Source of the DNA: Ignavibacteria bacterium
GTDB lineage: Bacteria; Bacteroidota; Ignavibacteria; OLB7
Length of the DNA stretch: 64,000 nucleotides
Assembly (NCBI GenBank): GCA_020635205.1
Contig: JACKAE010000004.1
Span: 62,001 to 126,000 of the forward strand
Direction of reading: 5' to 3'
The number at the start of each line of letters is the position of its first letter. The stretch's first letter is position 1. The notes beneath the pieces were generated by a model, which saw only the letters and a program-made list of their open reading frames with translations, was not told where the DNA came from and ran no database searches. The translations under genes were made by a program, and so were the position numbers. Of the stretch, positions 35,574 to 44,816 are shown piece after piece.

Positions 35574-36620
35574 TTAACTCCCCCCATCACTAAACAACCC
35601 CGGCTCGGCCACTCCACGGCTAATACCAAAGTGCTCGTACGCCTTTCGCGTTGCCTCACGACCCCGTGGAGTTCGGTGCATAAAGCCTTCTTGAATCAAG
35701 TATGGTTCGTAAACCTCCTCAACAGTTCCCGCCTCTTCGCCAACTGCTATGGCAAGTGTATTCAAACCAACGGGACCTCCATTAAACTTCTCAATCATTG
35801 CCAGCAGTATCCGCTTATCCATATCATCCAAACCGTGCTCGTCAACTTCCAGAGCCGAGAGAGCAATGTCGGCGATTTCTCTCGTAACTATCCCATCCCC
35901 TTTCACGTCGGCAAAGTCACGTGTTCGGCGGAGCAGACGGTTGGCAATGCGAGGCGTTCCTCGCGACCGACGAGCAATTTCGTAAGCCCCAGCATCTTCA
36001 ATAGGAATATCAAGTATCGAAGCCGAGCGAGAGATAACGTGAAAAAGCTCTTCGATGCTGTAGTAATCAAGCCGTGAAATAATCCCAAATCGACTCCGTA
36101 GTGGGGCGGTAAGCAATCCCTGCCGTGTTGTTGCTCCAATCAGCGTAAAGGGGGGCAACGTTAAGGGTACAGAGCGGGCACTTGGTCCAGTATCGATCAT
36201 AATGTCGATCCGAAAATCCTCCATTGCCGAGTAGAGATATTCCTCAATCACCGGCGAGAGTCGGTGGATTTCGTCAATGAAGAGGACATCCCCATCATCG
36301 AGTGAGGTTAGCAATCCGGCAAGATCACCCGCTTTCTCTAACACAGGACCCGATGTTGTCTTAATATCTGCCCCCATCTCGTTCGAAATGATATGGCTCA
36401 ACGTCGTCTTGCCAAGTCCGGGTGGGCCATTCAATAAGACGTGATCGAGTGCCTCTCCTCTCATCCGGGCGGCTTTGATGAAGACCGATAGGTTCTCCAC
36501 AACTTTTGTTTGACCAACAAACTCTTCAAAACCTTGGGGACGAAGCACTGCTTCAATTTCCTGCTCTTTCTGATTTATCGGAGCAGGTTGCATTTGCCCT
36601 TCAGCTCGCATTTCTGCCAT
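35574..36620 (-). CDS. ruvB: Holliday junction helicase RuvB
   Basis: The AAA+ motor that drives branch migration with RuvA. It has 348 residues. Walker A is GPPGLGKTTLS, Walker B is LFIDEIHRL, sensor 1 is LIGATTRQGLLTAPLRSRFG, and the arginine finger and C-terminal winged helix (RTPRGREATRKAYEHFG) are present. Convergent with the secreted repeat protein (34-base gap). Confidence 0.97.
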   Translation of the reverse strand: MAEMRAEGQMQPAPINQKEQEIEAVLRPQGFEEFVGQTKVVENLSVFIKAARMRGEALDHVLLNGPPGLGKTTLSHIISNEMGADIKTTSGPVLEKAGDLAGLLTSLDDGDVLFIDEIHRLSPVIEEYLYSAMEDFRIDIMIDTGPSARSVPLTLPPFTLIGATTRQGLLTAPLRSRFGIISRLDYYSIEELFHVISRSASILDIPIEDAGAYEIARRSRGTPRIANRLLRRTRDFADVKGDGIVTREIADIALSALEVDEHGLDDMDKRILLAMIEKFNGGPVGLNTLAIAVGEEAGTVEEVYEPYLIQEGFMHRTPRGREATRKAYEHFGISRGVAEPGLFSDGGS

Positions 36621-36695
36621 ATCAATCGTTTACGGTTGGTTCTTTTTCCTTTCGGTCACTTTTCAGCTAACAGCTCAACTATACAATTGTCCCAA

Positions 36696-37394
36696 CTACA
36701 GCCCCCGCGTACCCTCATATAGCCACGTACAAAAGTCGTGAAGTGCTAAGGAGTGCTTGAACAATTCTTGGGGGAGTTTTGGGCTAACAATCAACTCATC
36801 GGGGATCTCCCGCATAGTCCAGAACTGTTTGTAGCGGAGCAGATCAATCGCCGGATGTTCCGGATCATACCCCACCGGTGCACGCTTTAGCTGTTCCCCC
36901 TGAATAGGAGCAAACTTCTTCTCAACACTCTTCAATACTTTCCTTGCCCCCACTGGGTCTTGTTCAATTCTGGTTCGAAGGTTTTTCAGCCCTTCACCTT
37001 CAATGAAGTAACCACCAGCACCAAAGAACGAACTCCCCGGTTCTACGTGAATATAGCACCCGATCCCCTTCTTCGGCTCATCGGCGTATGGAAGAGTTGC
37101 TCCGATATTTGTCTTGAACGGTTTCTTCTCCTTGCTAAAGCGTGTATCTCGATATATCCGAAAGATGCTCTTTTTAGGATTGGGATTCCACTGCACCCCT
37201 TTCTCATAGGCGCGCCTCCCAATATCAGCTAAGAGAAGTTCCATCGGAAGCATCAACTCGTTCTTCAAGACCTCCTTGCGCTCATCAGTTAGCCACTCGC
37301 GCCGGTTATTCTTTTTGAGTTTTTTCAAGAGATCAATCCCTTCTGCTGAAAAGCCTGTGAAAGGAGGATAGTCGTAGTAGGAAAGTTCTGCCAT
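36696..37394 (-). CDS. DUF2461 (TIGR02453) family protein
   Basis: 232 residues with the family core NPKKSIFRIYRDTRFSKEKK followed by PFKTNIGA, FTGFSAEGIDLLKKLKKNN and the GGYFIEG segment. The family is widespread and has no settled biochemical role. ATG 37394 is six bases downstream of a heptamer array. It lies upstream of ruvB on the same strand (75-base gap). Confidence 0.9.
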   Translation of the reverse strand: MAELSYYDYPPFTGFSAEGIDLLKKLKKNNRREWLTDERKEVLKNELMLPMELLLADIGRRAYEKGVQWNPNPKKSIFRIYRDTRFSKEKKPFKTNIGATLPYADEPKKGIGCYIHVEPGSSFFGAGGYFIEGEGLKNLRTRIEQDPVGARKVLKSVEKKFAPIQGEQLKRAPVGYDPEHPAIDLLRYKQFWTMREIPDELIVSPKLPQELFKHSLALHDFCTWLYEGTRGL

Positions 37395-37400
37395 AGATTA

Positions 37401-37421
37401 GGTCAAATTCAAAGTTCAAAA
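37401..37421 (-). repeat. Heptamer repeat array upstream of the DUF2461 gene
   Basis: Minus-strand units are TTTTGAA, CTTTGAA, TTTGACC (37421 to 37401), ending six bases before the start codon at 37394. The T-rich strand is the sense strand. Confidence 0.6.
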
Positions 37422-37470
37422 ATTTATGAGTTTAAAAGAGGAATGAACAACTAACTCAATCTCCTCTTAC

Positions 37471-38961
37471 TTATACAACTTCGTCTGTTCCGATAATCTT
37501 CGACACCTCACCTCTATACCCAAAGACTTTTCCCAACATCTTGAGTGCACCAGCCGATCCAGTCTGCACGTAGATCTGATCGGCTGCGCGGCGTACCCCT
37601 TGCGACCACGAAGGATACGCGTGAACAGTATTTGAGATTTCACGGAGGGAGAGACTGTTTCGCATTGCTAAGGCGATTTCGTGAATCAACTCTCCGGCGT
37701 GAGCACCAACGATGTGAGCACCGAGGATTTTCCCCGTAAGTGGAAGATAGTGAACGAGAATCATCCCATCTCCCCTACCCTCAATTCGTGCTCGGTCTAT
37801 ATGGCTATACGGAAAACGAATTGTGTTGAACGCTTTTCCACTCTTCTTCAGATCAGCCATTCGCATACCAACTTGCGCCACTTCGGGATCGGTGTAGGTG
37901 ATTGCAGGAATCAGTGATCGCTCCCATGTAGAGGGAATTTTCAGGAGGATTCTGGTGATAGCCGTTTTCGCCATGTTCTCAGCAACGTGGGTGAAGTCAG
38001 AGCCCTTTGCAATATCTCCACAAGCGTAGATGTGTGATGTTGAAGTTTGGCATGAGTGGTTGATCGTAATTCCTGTTTCGTCGTAGTCTACACCAGCACT
38101 CTCCAGGTTAAGCCCGGCAACGTTTGGAAGCCGGCCAACGGCTGCAAGCAGGAGATCACTCTCGAGAACCTCAGTAGCCAGTCGGTCACTCTCATTCTTC
38201 TGCAACTGCAATTGAATACAATCTCCCTCAGCTCTACCAGAGAGGATTCTCTGATTCAGGAGGAGTGATATTCCCTCGCCTCGCAACTTGTCAGCAAGCA
38301 GTTCAGCAACCTCAGGCTCAGCGTTAGAAAGGATGCTTTCACCTGCCTCCACAATTGTCACATTGCTTCCGAGACGTTGGAACGCTTGCCCAAGCTCTAC
38401 CCCAATTGCACCACCTCCAACAATAGCAAGTCGGGACGGTAACGCTTTCAGTTCAAAGATTGATTCGGATGTCTGAATTAACTCTGGTTGAAGCCCTTCG
38501 ATTTCGAGCAATCGTGGAGCTGCCCCAGCACATATCACCACGTAGCGAGCTGACAGCTCACGCTCACCACCTGTTCCCACAACTTGTAGTCTGTGCGGAT
38601 CAATAAACGAAGCCCTCCCCTTCAGTACCTCTACGTTATGTTTTGCAAGAGCTTCTGGTGAATCGGACTCGGCATAGATTTCTTCGCGAACCGAACGAAC
38701 CGACTCCATCACTTTCGAAAAGTCAATCGTAAAGTTTTCAACGTGAAGCCCAACCTCCTCACCGAGGGAGATTTCTTTAACAGTCTGCGCAATCCTGAGC
38801 AATCGTTTCGATGGAACACATCCTGTCCAGGTACAATCTCCCCCGGGACGATCGGCCTCCACTAACAACGTTCGAGCACCGAGAGATGAAGCCATTCCAC
38901 TTGCAGTGAGTCCGGCAGCACCTCCACCAATCACTATTACATCGTAATCGTAGTTGCTCAT
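37471..38961 (-). CDS. Class I pyridine nucleotide-disulfide oxidoreductase (mercuric reductase-like)
   Basis: 496 residues. FAD Rossmann motif IVIGGGAAGLTASGMA, redox disulfide GGDCTWTGCVPSKRLL, NAD(P) motif LAIVGGGAIGVELG, FAD motif IYACGDIAKGSDFTH and a C-terminal dimer domain with HAYPSWSQ. This matches the MerA-like/soluble reductase branch. It lacks both the N-terminal metal-binding domain and the C-terminal cysteine pair of true MerA, so Hg(II) reduction is unlikely. Other members reduce disulfides or quinones. Substrate unknown. Confidence 0.85.
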   Translation of the reverse strand: MSNYDYDVIVIGGGAAGLTASGMASSLGARTLLVEADRPGGDCTWTGCVPSKRLLRIAQTVKEISLGEEVGLHVENFTIDFSKVMESVRSVREEIYAESDSPEALAKHNVEVLKGRASFIDPHRLQVVGTGGERELSARYVVICAGAAPRLLEIEGLQPELIQTSESIFELKALPSRLAIVGGGAIGVELGQAFQRLGSNVTIVEAGESILSNAEPEVAELLADKLRGEGISLLLNQRILSGRAEGDCIQLQLQKNESDRLATEVLESDLLLAAVGRLPNVAGLNLESAGVDYDETGITINHSCQTSTSHIYACGDIAKGSDFTHVAENMAKTAITRILLKIPSTWERSLIPAITYTDPEVAQVGMRMADLKKSGKAFNTIRFPYSHIDRARIEGRGDGMILVHYLPLTGKILGAHIVGAHAGELIHEIALAMRNSLSLREISNTVHAYPSWSQGVRRAADQIYVQTGSAGALKMLGKVFGYRGEVSKIIGTDEVV

Positions 38962-38989
38962 TTAGTATCCGCAGCAGGTTGATTCAGAT

Positions 38990-39024
38990 AAAAAAAACGC
39001 GAATCAGGGTAAGCCGATTCGCGT
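38990..39024 (-). terminator. Rho-independent terminator after the bifunctional-nuclease gene
   Basis: The minus strand forms a 9-bp perfect stem (39024-39016 with 39005-38997; ACGCGAATC/GATTCGCGT) and a 10-base loop, followed by TTTTTTT. It lies about 50 bases after the stop codon of the gene ending at 39076 and before the reductase gene. Confidence 0.85.
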
Positions 39025-39075
39025 GGACTGCATATTGAACGAACACTCCAAAAGGAGAGAGTGTCCATCACGATC

Positions 39076-39681
39076 TCAAGATGGTTTGCGTTTGGTTTTA
39101 TCGATTCTATCGAGTTCATCTCGAATTTGGGCTGCTTTTTCGTAGTCTTCACGCTGTACTGCATCTTTCAGCTTTAACTGAAGCTGTTCTAACAGCGTCA
39201 GTGGACGTTCCTCCCCTTTCTCCTTATCCTCTTCCTCCTCTTCATCATACTCGTCGTCACTGTCGTAGAACTCATCATCGTCGATTTGGATGCTGGCATT
39301 GGCCAACACTTCTTCGTATACGTAGATAGGCGCACCAAAACGGATTGCGAGTGCAATTGCGTCTGATGGTCTCGCATCGATCTCCGTTGGGGTTCCATCA
39401 AGCCGAATAACAGCATAGAAGGTTCCCTCCTTAAGATCAGTAATCGTAATGTCGACGAGGGTTGACCCCAACGTCTCTATCACTTTTTTCATTAGATCGT
39501 GCGTGATTGGTCTCGGAGGCTGGATGGCCTCCATCTCCAGCGCAATTGCCTGCGCAAGATCTTGCCCAATCAGAATCGACATGCGGCGTTCTGCACCAGT
39601 TTCTTGCAGAATCAACGCATACGCTCCACTATTTTGTGGGCTTGACGTAAGCCCTATTACTTCCATCCGAACTCGTTCCAC
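39076..39681 (-). CDS. Bifunctional nuclease family (BFN/DUF151) protein with UVR motif
   Basis: 201 residues. Residues ~1-130 are the BFN domain (RMSILIGQDLAQAIALEME, IDARPSDAIALAIRFGAPIYV). An acidic linker (DDEYDEEEEEDKEKGEE) leads to a C-terminal UvrB/UvrC-type helix (LKDAVQREDYEKAAQIRDEL) that usually mediates protein contacts. Some plant and bacterial homologues have DNase/RNase activity. The role here is unproven. Own terminator downstream. Confidence 0.88.
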   Translation of the reverse strand: MERVRMEVIGLTSSPQNSGAYALILQETGAERRMSILIGQDLAQAIALEMEAIQPPRPITHDLMKKVIETLGSTLVDITITDLKEGTFYAVIRLDGTPTEIDARPSDAIALAIRFGAPIYVYEEVLANASIQIDDDEFYDSDDEYDEEEEEDKEKGEERPLTLLEQLQLKLKDAVQREDYEKAAQIRDELDRIDKTKRKPS

Positions 39682-39749
39682 AATCCGCTCCGTAGATCCT
39701 GGACGTTAACACTCTGAAAATATAGCGATTGACCGAACAACCGGCACGT

Positions 39750-40724
39750 TTAGTTTTTCGCTGCCTTAATTTCTTGAGTCAGCATAGGCAACACTTCAAA
39801 GACATCACCAACAATACCGTAGTCGGCCACTCCAAAAATCGGAGCATCTTTGTCTTTGTTGATTGCAACAATATACTTCGAGCCAGACATTCCGGCCAGG
39901 TGCTGCACGGCTCCACTGATAGCACAGGCTACATAAAGCGTCGGCGAGACAGTTTTGCCTGTCTGCCCAACCTGCTCAGAGTGTGGACGCCATCCGGCAT
40001 CGACAACAGCACGGGAAGCACCGACTGCGGCGTCGAGAGCTGCTGCGAGATCCTCAACGAGGTTGAAGTTCTCAGGCCCTTTCAGACCCCGTCCACCCGA
40101 AACGATAATATCTGAGTCAGCCACATCTTTCTTCCCGGTTGTCACCTTAGTCTCAACAACCTTCGAACGGAAATCGGCGTCGCTAAAATCGACGACAACA
40201 TTCCGTGCCGATACAGTTGCTGGAGCATCGGCAGTAGTTGCTGTGAACACATTGGGTCGGATAGAGACAACTTTTTTTGGCGTGTTGATCTTCACCTCGG
40301 CCAATCCTTTCCCAGCAAAAACCGGACGGACGAAGCGAATATCGTCGCCGCTCCCATCAATACCCACAACATCTGGAGCAAGGCCTGCCTCAAGTTTTGT
40401 TGCAACGCGAGGGGCAAGGTCTTTGCCGTGCGCCGAGTGACTAACTACTACAAGGTCAGCCCCTTCAGCCGAAGCAACGGCTGCAACAGCTTTTGCAGTT
40501 GCCCCCGAATCATATTCTGTTAGACGATTATCCTCAACTGTGATAACGTCCGAGACTCCGTAAGCCCCAAGTTGATCGGCTAACGAAGCAACGTTAGCCC
40601 CAACAATTACGGCTGCCACAGTTCCCCCTGTGCTCGATGCCACCTGCCGCGCGGCTGTCATTGCCTCGAAGGCACTCTTCTTCAATGCCCCATCACGCGC
40701 TTCTGCGTATGCGAGAATCTTCAT
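39750..40724 (-). CDS. etfA: Electron transfer flavoprotein alpha subunit
   Basis: 324 residues. The N-terminal half resembles the beta-subunit fold (ADLVVVSHSAHGKDLAPRVA). The C-terminal FAD domain has SGGRGLKGPENF, GASRAVVDAGWRPHSEQVGQTGK, LYVACAISGAVQHLAGM and AINKDKDAPIFGVADYGIVGD. With EtfB it carries electrons from acyl-CoA and other dehydrogenases to the quinone pool. The 144-base gap from etfB holds a heptamer array that ends seven bases before the start. Confidence 0.95.
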   Translation of the reverse strand: MKILAYAEARDGALKKSAFEAMTAARQVASSTGGTVAAVIVGANVASLADQLGAYGVSDVITVEDNRLTEYDSGATAKAVAAVASAEGADLVVVSHSAHGKDLAPRVATKLEAGLAPDVVGIDGSGDDIRFVRPVFAGKGLAEVKINTPKKVVSIRPNVFTATTADAPATVSARNVVVDFSDADFRSKVVETKVTTGKKDVADSDIIVSGGRGLKGPENFNLVEDLAAALDAAVGASRAVVDAGWRPHSEQVGQTGKTVSPTLYVACAISGAVQHLAGMSGSKYIVAINKDKDAPIFGVADYGIVGDVFEVLPMLTQEIKAAKN

Positions 40725-40731
40725 GTATCAA

Positions 40732-40759
40732 TTCAAAAGTAAAAATGAAAAATTCAAAA
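40732..40759 (-). repeat. Heptamer repeat array upstream of etfA
   Basis: On the minus strand four consecutive units (TTTTGAA, TTTTTCA, TTTTTAC, TTTTGAA) run from 40759 to 40732. A fifth seven-base unit, TTGATAC, directly abuts the ATG. This is the clearest case of the repeat phased onto a start codon. Confidence 0.75.
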
Positions 40760-40868
40760 TTGTTGTTGAATGGTGAGGTTGAAATATCCCAGCTCGGATG
40801 GTCAGAGGATAGAACAAAACCACCTGACCTCTCTATAGCTGAATACTAACCCCACACAGTGAGTCCCC

Positions 40869-41615
40869 TTATATCACCTTGGCCTCTTCGCGCAGCAACC
40901 GAACAAGCTCCTTTACTCCCTCAGGTGTACCGTCGAGAACCTTGCCACTCCCCTTCTGTTCAGGTTTGTGGAGTGCAACTGTCTCAACTCTGAGAGATGG
41001 TGCAGTACCTGCCCGCTCCTCAATTGGCTTGCTCTTTGCCTTCATGATGTCAGGTAGCTTCGGGTAGCGTGGCTCATTCAATCCCTTCTGGGCTGTGATA
41101 ACGCAAGGGAGAGATGCTACCACGACTTCCTTTCCACCCTCAATATCCCGCTCAGCTTTGATTGACGTTCCATCAATTTGCAGATTCGTCACAAAGGTGA
41201 TAACTGGCAAGTCGAGAAGCTCGGCCACAGTTGGTCCCATCTGCGCTGAGTCGTAGTCGATTGACTGACGACCAAAGAGAATCATATCTGGTCCCAACTC
41301 TTTAAGTACGTCGGCCAACTGCGACGCTACGGAGAAGGAATCTCCTTTCGCCTCATCCTTTACTAAAATTGCTTTGTCGGCTCCCATTGCGAGGCCGAGA
41401 CGGATATTCTCTTTTGCTGAATCATTCCCAACACAGAGAAGTGTTACCGCTCCGCCGTTGGCTTCACGCAACTTAAGTCCTTCCTCCACTGCGAACTCAT
41501 CGTATGGATTCAGGATAAACTTGACGCCTGTTGGATCAATATGCTTTCCGTCCGATCCCACTTGAATTTTTGTTGTGGTATCGGGCGTCTGACTAACACA
41601 GACAACGATATTCAT
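40869..41615 (-). CDS. etfB: Electron transfer flavoprotein beta subunit
   Basis: 248 residues. Family blocks are VSQTPDTTTKI, DPTGVKFILNPYDEFAVEEGL, GADKAILV, DMILFGRQSIDYDSAQMGP, the AMP/flavin-proximal segment and LNEPRYPKLPDIMKAKSKPI (recognition loop). It pairs with EtfA downstream. No electron-bifurcation partner genes are adjacent, so it is probably the ordinary respiratory-chain type. Confidence 0.95.
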   Translation of the reverse strand: MNIVVCVSQTPDTTTKIQVGSDGKHIDPTGVKFILNPYDEFAVEEGLKLREANGGAVTLLCVGNDSAKENIRLGLAMGADKAILVKDEAKGDSFSVASQLADVLKELGPDMILFGRQSIDYDSAQMGPTVAELLDLPVITFVTNLQIDGTSIKAERDIEGGKEVVVASLPCVITAQKGLNEPRYPKLPDIMKAKSKPIEERAGTAPSLRVETVALHKPEQKGSGKVLDGTPEGVKELVRLLREEAKVI

Positions 41616-41660
41616 ATGCCTTCATTCGTGATTGGTCGTTAAATATGAGTCCAAAATATA

Positions 41661-41690
41661 AGCCTCCCGCCACAACAATGGCGAGAGGCT
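41661..41690 (-). terminator. Hairpin downstream of the sialidase-fold gene
   Basis: A 12-base arm pair, AGCCTCCCGCCA (41661-41672) and TGGCGAGAGGCT (41679-41690), with one mismatch and a 6-base loop. It lies 24 bases after the minus-strand gene ending at 41714. The minus strand then reads TATATTTTGG, a poor T-run, so it may be a weak terminator or 3' stabiliser. Confidence 0.55.
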
Positions 41691-41713
41691 CAACCAATAA
41701 TCACAATTCAGGA

Positions 41714-44608
41714 CTACCGGACGACGATCATGCGCCCCTCTGCCCCACCTGTTGAGGTTTGAAGTCGCCAGAAGTAGATGCCGTTTGGTAGCTCACTGGT
41801 TCCTATCAACAGACCATGTTTTCCTGCCGAATAGAAGCCATCGATTCTTCCGAGAGGCTCCCGCCCGAGTTGGTCGACAATCGTCAACGACACATCGGAT
41901 GGGGTTTTAAGGTTGAACGAGAGAGAGGCGCTATTTCGGACTGGATTGGGTCGAATTTGAGCTTCCAGAAGATTCTCTTCTCCGGTTTCAACTCCTAAAT
42001 CTCCTCCAAGTACCATCAAGTCGTCGATATACCATCCATCTGCATTGCTCAGTGAACTTGTCACGAGACGGAATCGGAAGAATGCTAAAGCTCTGAAATC
42101 GACTGTAGTGCCAGCCGTAGCCGGAAGCCAATCCCCATCGTCGGCTGAACGATCGTTCCAGAGAGCATTATCGGTGCTCTGCCACGTGGCCAGCGGTTGC
42201 CAAGTCTTCGCTGAATCGTAGCTCACCTCAAGAATTGCACTGTCGCCCGGCAAGACGATGCAGACGTGGTTGAACTGAACGCTGATCTCAGGAAGCCCTG
42301 CTATGGGAAATAGCTGTACTGAACTTTGTTGACGTGGTTTGTAGTCGCCATTGGGCGAATCGGTGAGTGACCAAGGAGCCGAGTCAAAGAAATTCGCCGT
42401 CGTGTCCCACTCCCCAGTGTATAGGAATCGAGGCTTGTTCGGTGACTCAAAGCTCATAATGTAATTATCTGGCAGTCCTGCAAAGAGAACGACTGTGTCG
42501 CTCAGTGGACTCTCATTTGCTGGTGAGTCGGCGTCGACTGTTGTGAAGGTGTAGCGATAATACCCCCGTTCAGCCGGAGTATCGTCAACTTTGAAAAGCT
42601 CTCCCGTATCGGTTGGATTCAACTCTTCCTGCCGAAGGAAAACACCATCCCGATAAATCCGCAAACCTGCAAGATTGGTAAAGGGGGTGACCTCATCAGC
42701 TCGCGTAGTTGGAAGTCGAAGGAACGTTGAGACCGTTGGTTCATACTGCACGTTTGCACCAATCCTCGGCGTTCCAGGCAGCTTTGCCCCACCTGAACGG
42801 AAGTCTACGTCACGCCAAACACTTGAGTCGCTCCCAACAACAACTCGGATTGAATAGGCATATTCTTGCTCTAATGTCAACCCCTCCTCAACATATTCAG
42901 TTGTGCCGGATGGAAGCTCTGCCAAGAGCTGACCATCTCGTTCTAAAACGAGAGTGTAGTCGTCGATTGGGAGACCGAACGCCGTCTCCAGTGGAGGATT
43001 CTCCCAAGTGAGGCGAGCTTCAGTCAGGGCATCGATGCGACTTCCAACGCGGAAGTTCTCAACCGGAAGTGGCTTCCTAATGTCAACAATCACTGTGTAG
43101 ACATCGTTATCATCTCTGGTGTCGAGAAATGAGGGGTAGATTTTCCCATCTCTGAAGGCATTCCCACTGTAGTCACCAGCAAAGACTTGGTCGACAAATG
43201 GATTATCCCGAAAATCACTCACCGCGTCAGTAGCCTTGCGGTCAATCCACGTATCTCCTCCATCATTACTGTAGCTAACGTAGGTGTTAATCATGATGTT
43301 CTCAGGATCATCTCGACTGTCAGAGTACATCACACCAATATCACCGGTTGTCTCATCCACACTGATCCAGGGCCACCACTGGTCTCCAAAAAGTTTGCTG
43401 TGGATAATCTTCGGTGAGGACCAGGTCTCCCCGTTATCGGTAGAGCGAATGAAATAGATTTCTGGAGTTCTACCCGCCGACCAACAGAGATATACCCAAC
43501 CACGTCTCGATGAGTTCGAGTAATCAACTGCGATTGTTGGATAGGTTTCAGCCCGAAAAACTCCCTTCAGCACGTGATATTTATCAGTGGTGTCGCCATT
43601 CCCATTTTTCAGGTAGCGTTCCGTACCTAAGTACTCATATCCCGAAACTGGATAGCTTGGGGGAGTCCACGTGTCGCCACCATCTGTTGACTTCGCAAAG
43701 CCAATGCTTCGGGCTGGGCCATCGTTCCAGACAGCGTAGATTTCACCATTTGCTCCGGTCTTCACCAACGGGAAACTCTGTCCGAAGGTAATGTGCGTGC
43801 TTGTTCCTGACTTGCGTGGACTTACCCCCACCGGTTCCGACCAAGTCAACCCACCGTCGGTCGAGCGGGTAAAGACGATTTCCGTCGCGCTATCTCGGTC
43901 TGTTACTCGCTTCCAAGGTGTATACATCCACCCTCGATATGGGGAAGTTGTAGAGCGATCAATCTCGATATAGTACTTATCCTCAAACGCAGAATCAGGA
44001 GTCATTACTCCCTTATGTTCAATTACTTTGATGTGTGGAGTCCAGTTCCTCCCTTGATCGGTTGACTTCGCAATGTAAACGCCAGACTCACCTGAGAAGG
44101 GTCTGGGAAAAGCACCATACATCACGTAGGCATTCCCGTCGTGATCGAACCCAACCGATGGATCATTCCCAGATTGCCACGTTTCGTTCACAACCCCGAG
44201 GCTCACGTTCTCCCACGTTTGCCCTCCATCACGAGAGATGTAGACCCAAGCTCCCGGACGTGAGTCGACTGCAGAAGCGATAAGGAAATTTGGGTCGATT
44301 GGACTGATAGCAATTGAAGACTCGTTCTGCGGAGGTGGATTCACTGCTGGTTCAACAATCGTGTTGCTGTTCAGGAAGAGATTATTCTGGTTGCTTATCG
44401 GTCCGGAAACAACATATCGAAGCCAGTCCGCTTTCTCACGGTCAATCTTATAGTCTTCATCTATGTCAGGGCGTGCCATCCGCGTGTAGTCAACGTCTTG
44501 AGCGCTAAGCATCAGGTTGAGTGACGTTGGAAGAAAAATTGGAATGGTAAGTAGGATGAAGCAGAACAACCCCAATCCTACCGGGTGTAGCCTACCAGAT
44601 TGTCTCAT
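41714..44608 (-). CDS. T9SS-secreted sialidase-fold (Asp-box) protein
   Basis: 964 residues with a signal peptide (hydrophobic ~10-35, cut near LSAQD). Residues ~90-510 contain at least six Asp-box repeats (SRDGGQTW, STDQGRNW, STDGGLTW, STDGGDTW, STDNGETW, SNDGGDTW), giving a six-bladed sialidase/BNR propeller. Fibronectin-like segments follow (~520-720), then a jelly-roll-like module. The last ~80 residues (RPNPVRNSASLSF onward) are a T9SS sorting domain. The Asp boxes show the fold, not the activity; I did not confirm the sialidase arginine triad or the FRIP motif. Confidence 0.85.
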   Translation of the reverse strand: MRQSGRLHPVGLGLFCFILLTIPIFLPTSLNLMLSAQDVDYTRMARPDIDEDYKIDREKADWLRYVVSGPISNQNNLFLNSNTIVEPAVNPPPQNESSIAISPIDPNFLIASAVDSRPGAWVYISRDGGQTWENVSLGVVNETWQSGNDPSVGFDHDGNAYVMYGAFPRPFSGESGVYIAKSTDQGRNWTPHIKVIEHKGVMTPDSAFEDKYYIEIDRSTTSPYRGWMYTPWKRVTDRDSATEIVFTRSTDGGLTWSEPVGVSPRKSGTSTHITFGQSFPLVKTGANGEIYAVWNDGPARSIGFAKSTDGGDTWTPPSYPVSGYEYLGTERYLKNGNGDTTDKYHVLKGVFRAETYPTIAVDYSNSSRRGWVYLCWSAGRTPEIYFIRSTDNGETWSSPKIIHSKLFGDQWWPWISVDETTGDIGVMYSDSRDDPENIMINTYVSYSNDGGDTWIDRKATDAVSDFRDNPFVDQVFAGDYSGNAFRDGKIYPSFLDTRDDNDVYTVIVDIRKPLPVENFRVGSRIDALTEARLTWENPPLETAFGLPIDDYTLVLERDGQLLAELPSGTTEYVEEGLTLEQEYAYSIRVVVGSDSSVWRDVDFRSGGAKLPGTPRIGANVQYEPTVSTFLRLPTTRADEVTPFTNLAGLRIYRDGVFLRQEELNPTDTGELFKVDDTPAERGYYRYTFTTVDADSPANESPLSDTVVLFAGLPDNYIMSFESPNKPRFLYTGEWDTTANFFDSAPWSLTDSPNGDYKPRQQSSVQLFPIAGLPEISVQFNHVCIVLPGDSAILEVSYDSAKTWQPLATWQSTDNALWNDRSADDGDWLPATAGTTVDFRALAFFRFRLVTSSLSNADGWYIDDLMVLGGDLGVETGEENLLEAQIRPNPVRNSASLSFNLKTPSDVSLTIVDQLGREPLGRIDGFYSAGKHGLLIGTSELPNGIYFWRLQTSTGGAEGRMIVVR

Positions 44609-44805
44609 GGTAATATCTCGATGTTGCGATAAAGTTCAAACCGATGAAGTTCAAGTATAGAGAACTCTCTTCTCAGATCAAAACAGATCGTTTGCTGATT
44701 TTTTGCTCGCAGCAATAGGGGTCTCACAGCATTACTCTCTCTCTTCAAAAGCTACGTCATCTATCAAACTCATTTGAAGCACCTCTCTCGTTTCCCCTCT
44801 CTCCG

Positions 44806-44813
44806 TATCTTTA
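44806..44813 (+). promoter_or_regulatory. -7-like box (TATCTTTA) of the flavin reductase gene
   Basis: TATCTTTA differs from TAnnTTTG only at the last base and ends three bases before ATG 44817. This implies a leaderless transcript, as proposed for purF. Confidence 0.35.
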
Positions 44814-44816
44814 ACA

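Noticed and set aside
35448..36077. 209-residue ORF on the plus strand overlapping the secreted repeat protein and ruvB
   Set aside because: Almost all of it is antisense to ruvB. It has no motif or start context. A shadow frame.
37471..38961. True mercuric reductase (merA)
   Set aside because: The N-terminal metal-binding domain and the C-terminal cysteine pair are missing, and no mer genes are adjacent.
41714..44608. Confirmed sialidase activity for the Asp-box protein
   Set aside because: Asp boxes define the propeller fold and are common in non-sialidases. The FRIP motif and arginine triad could not be verified.
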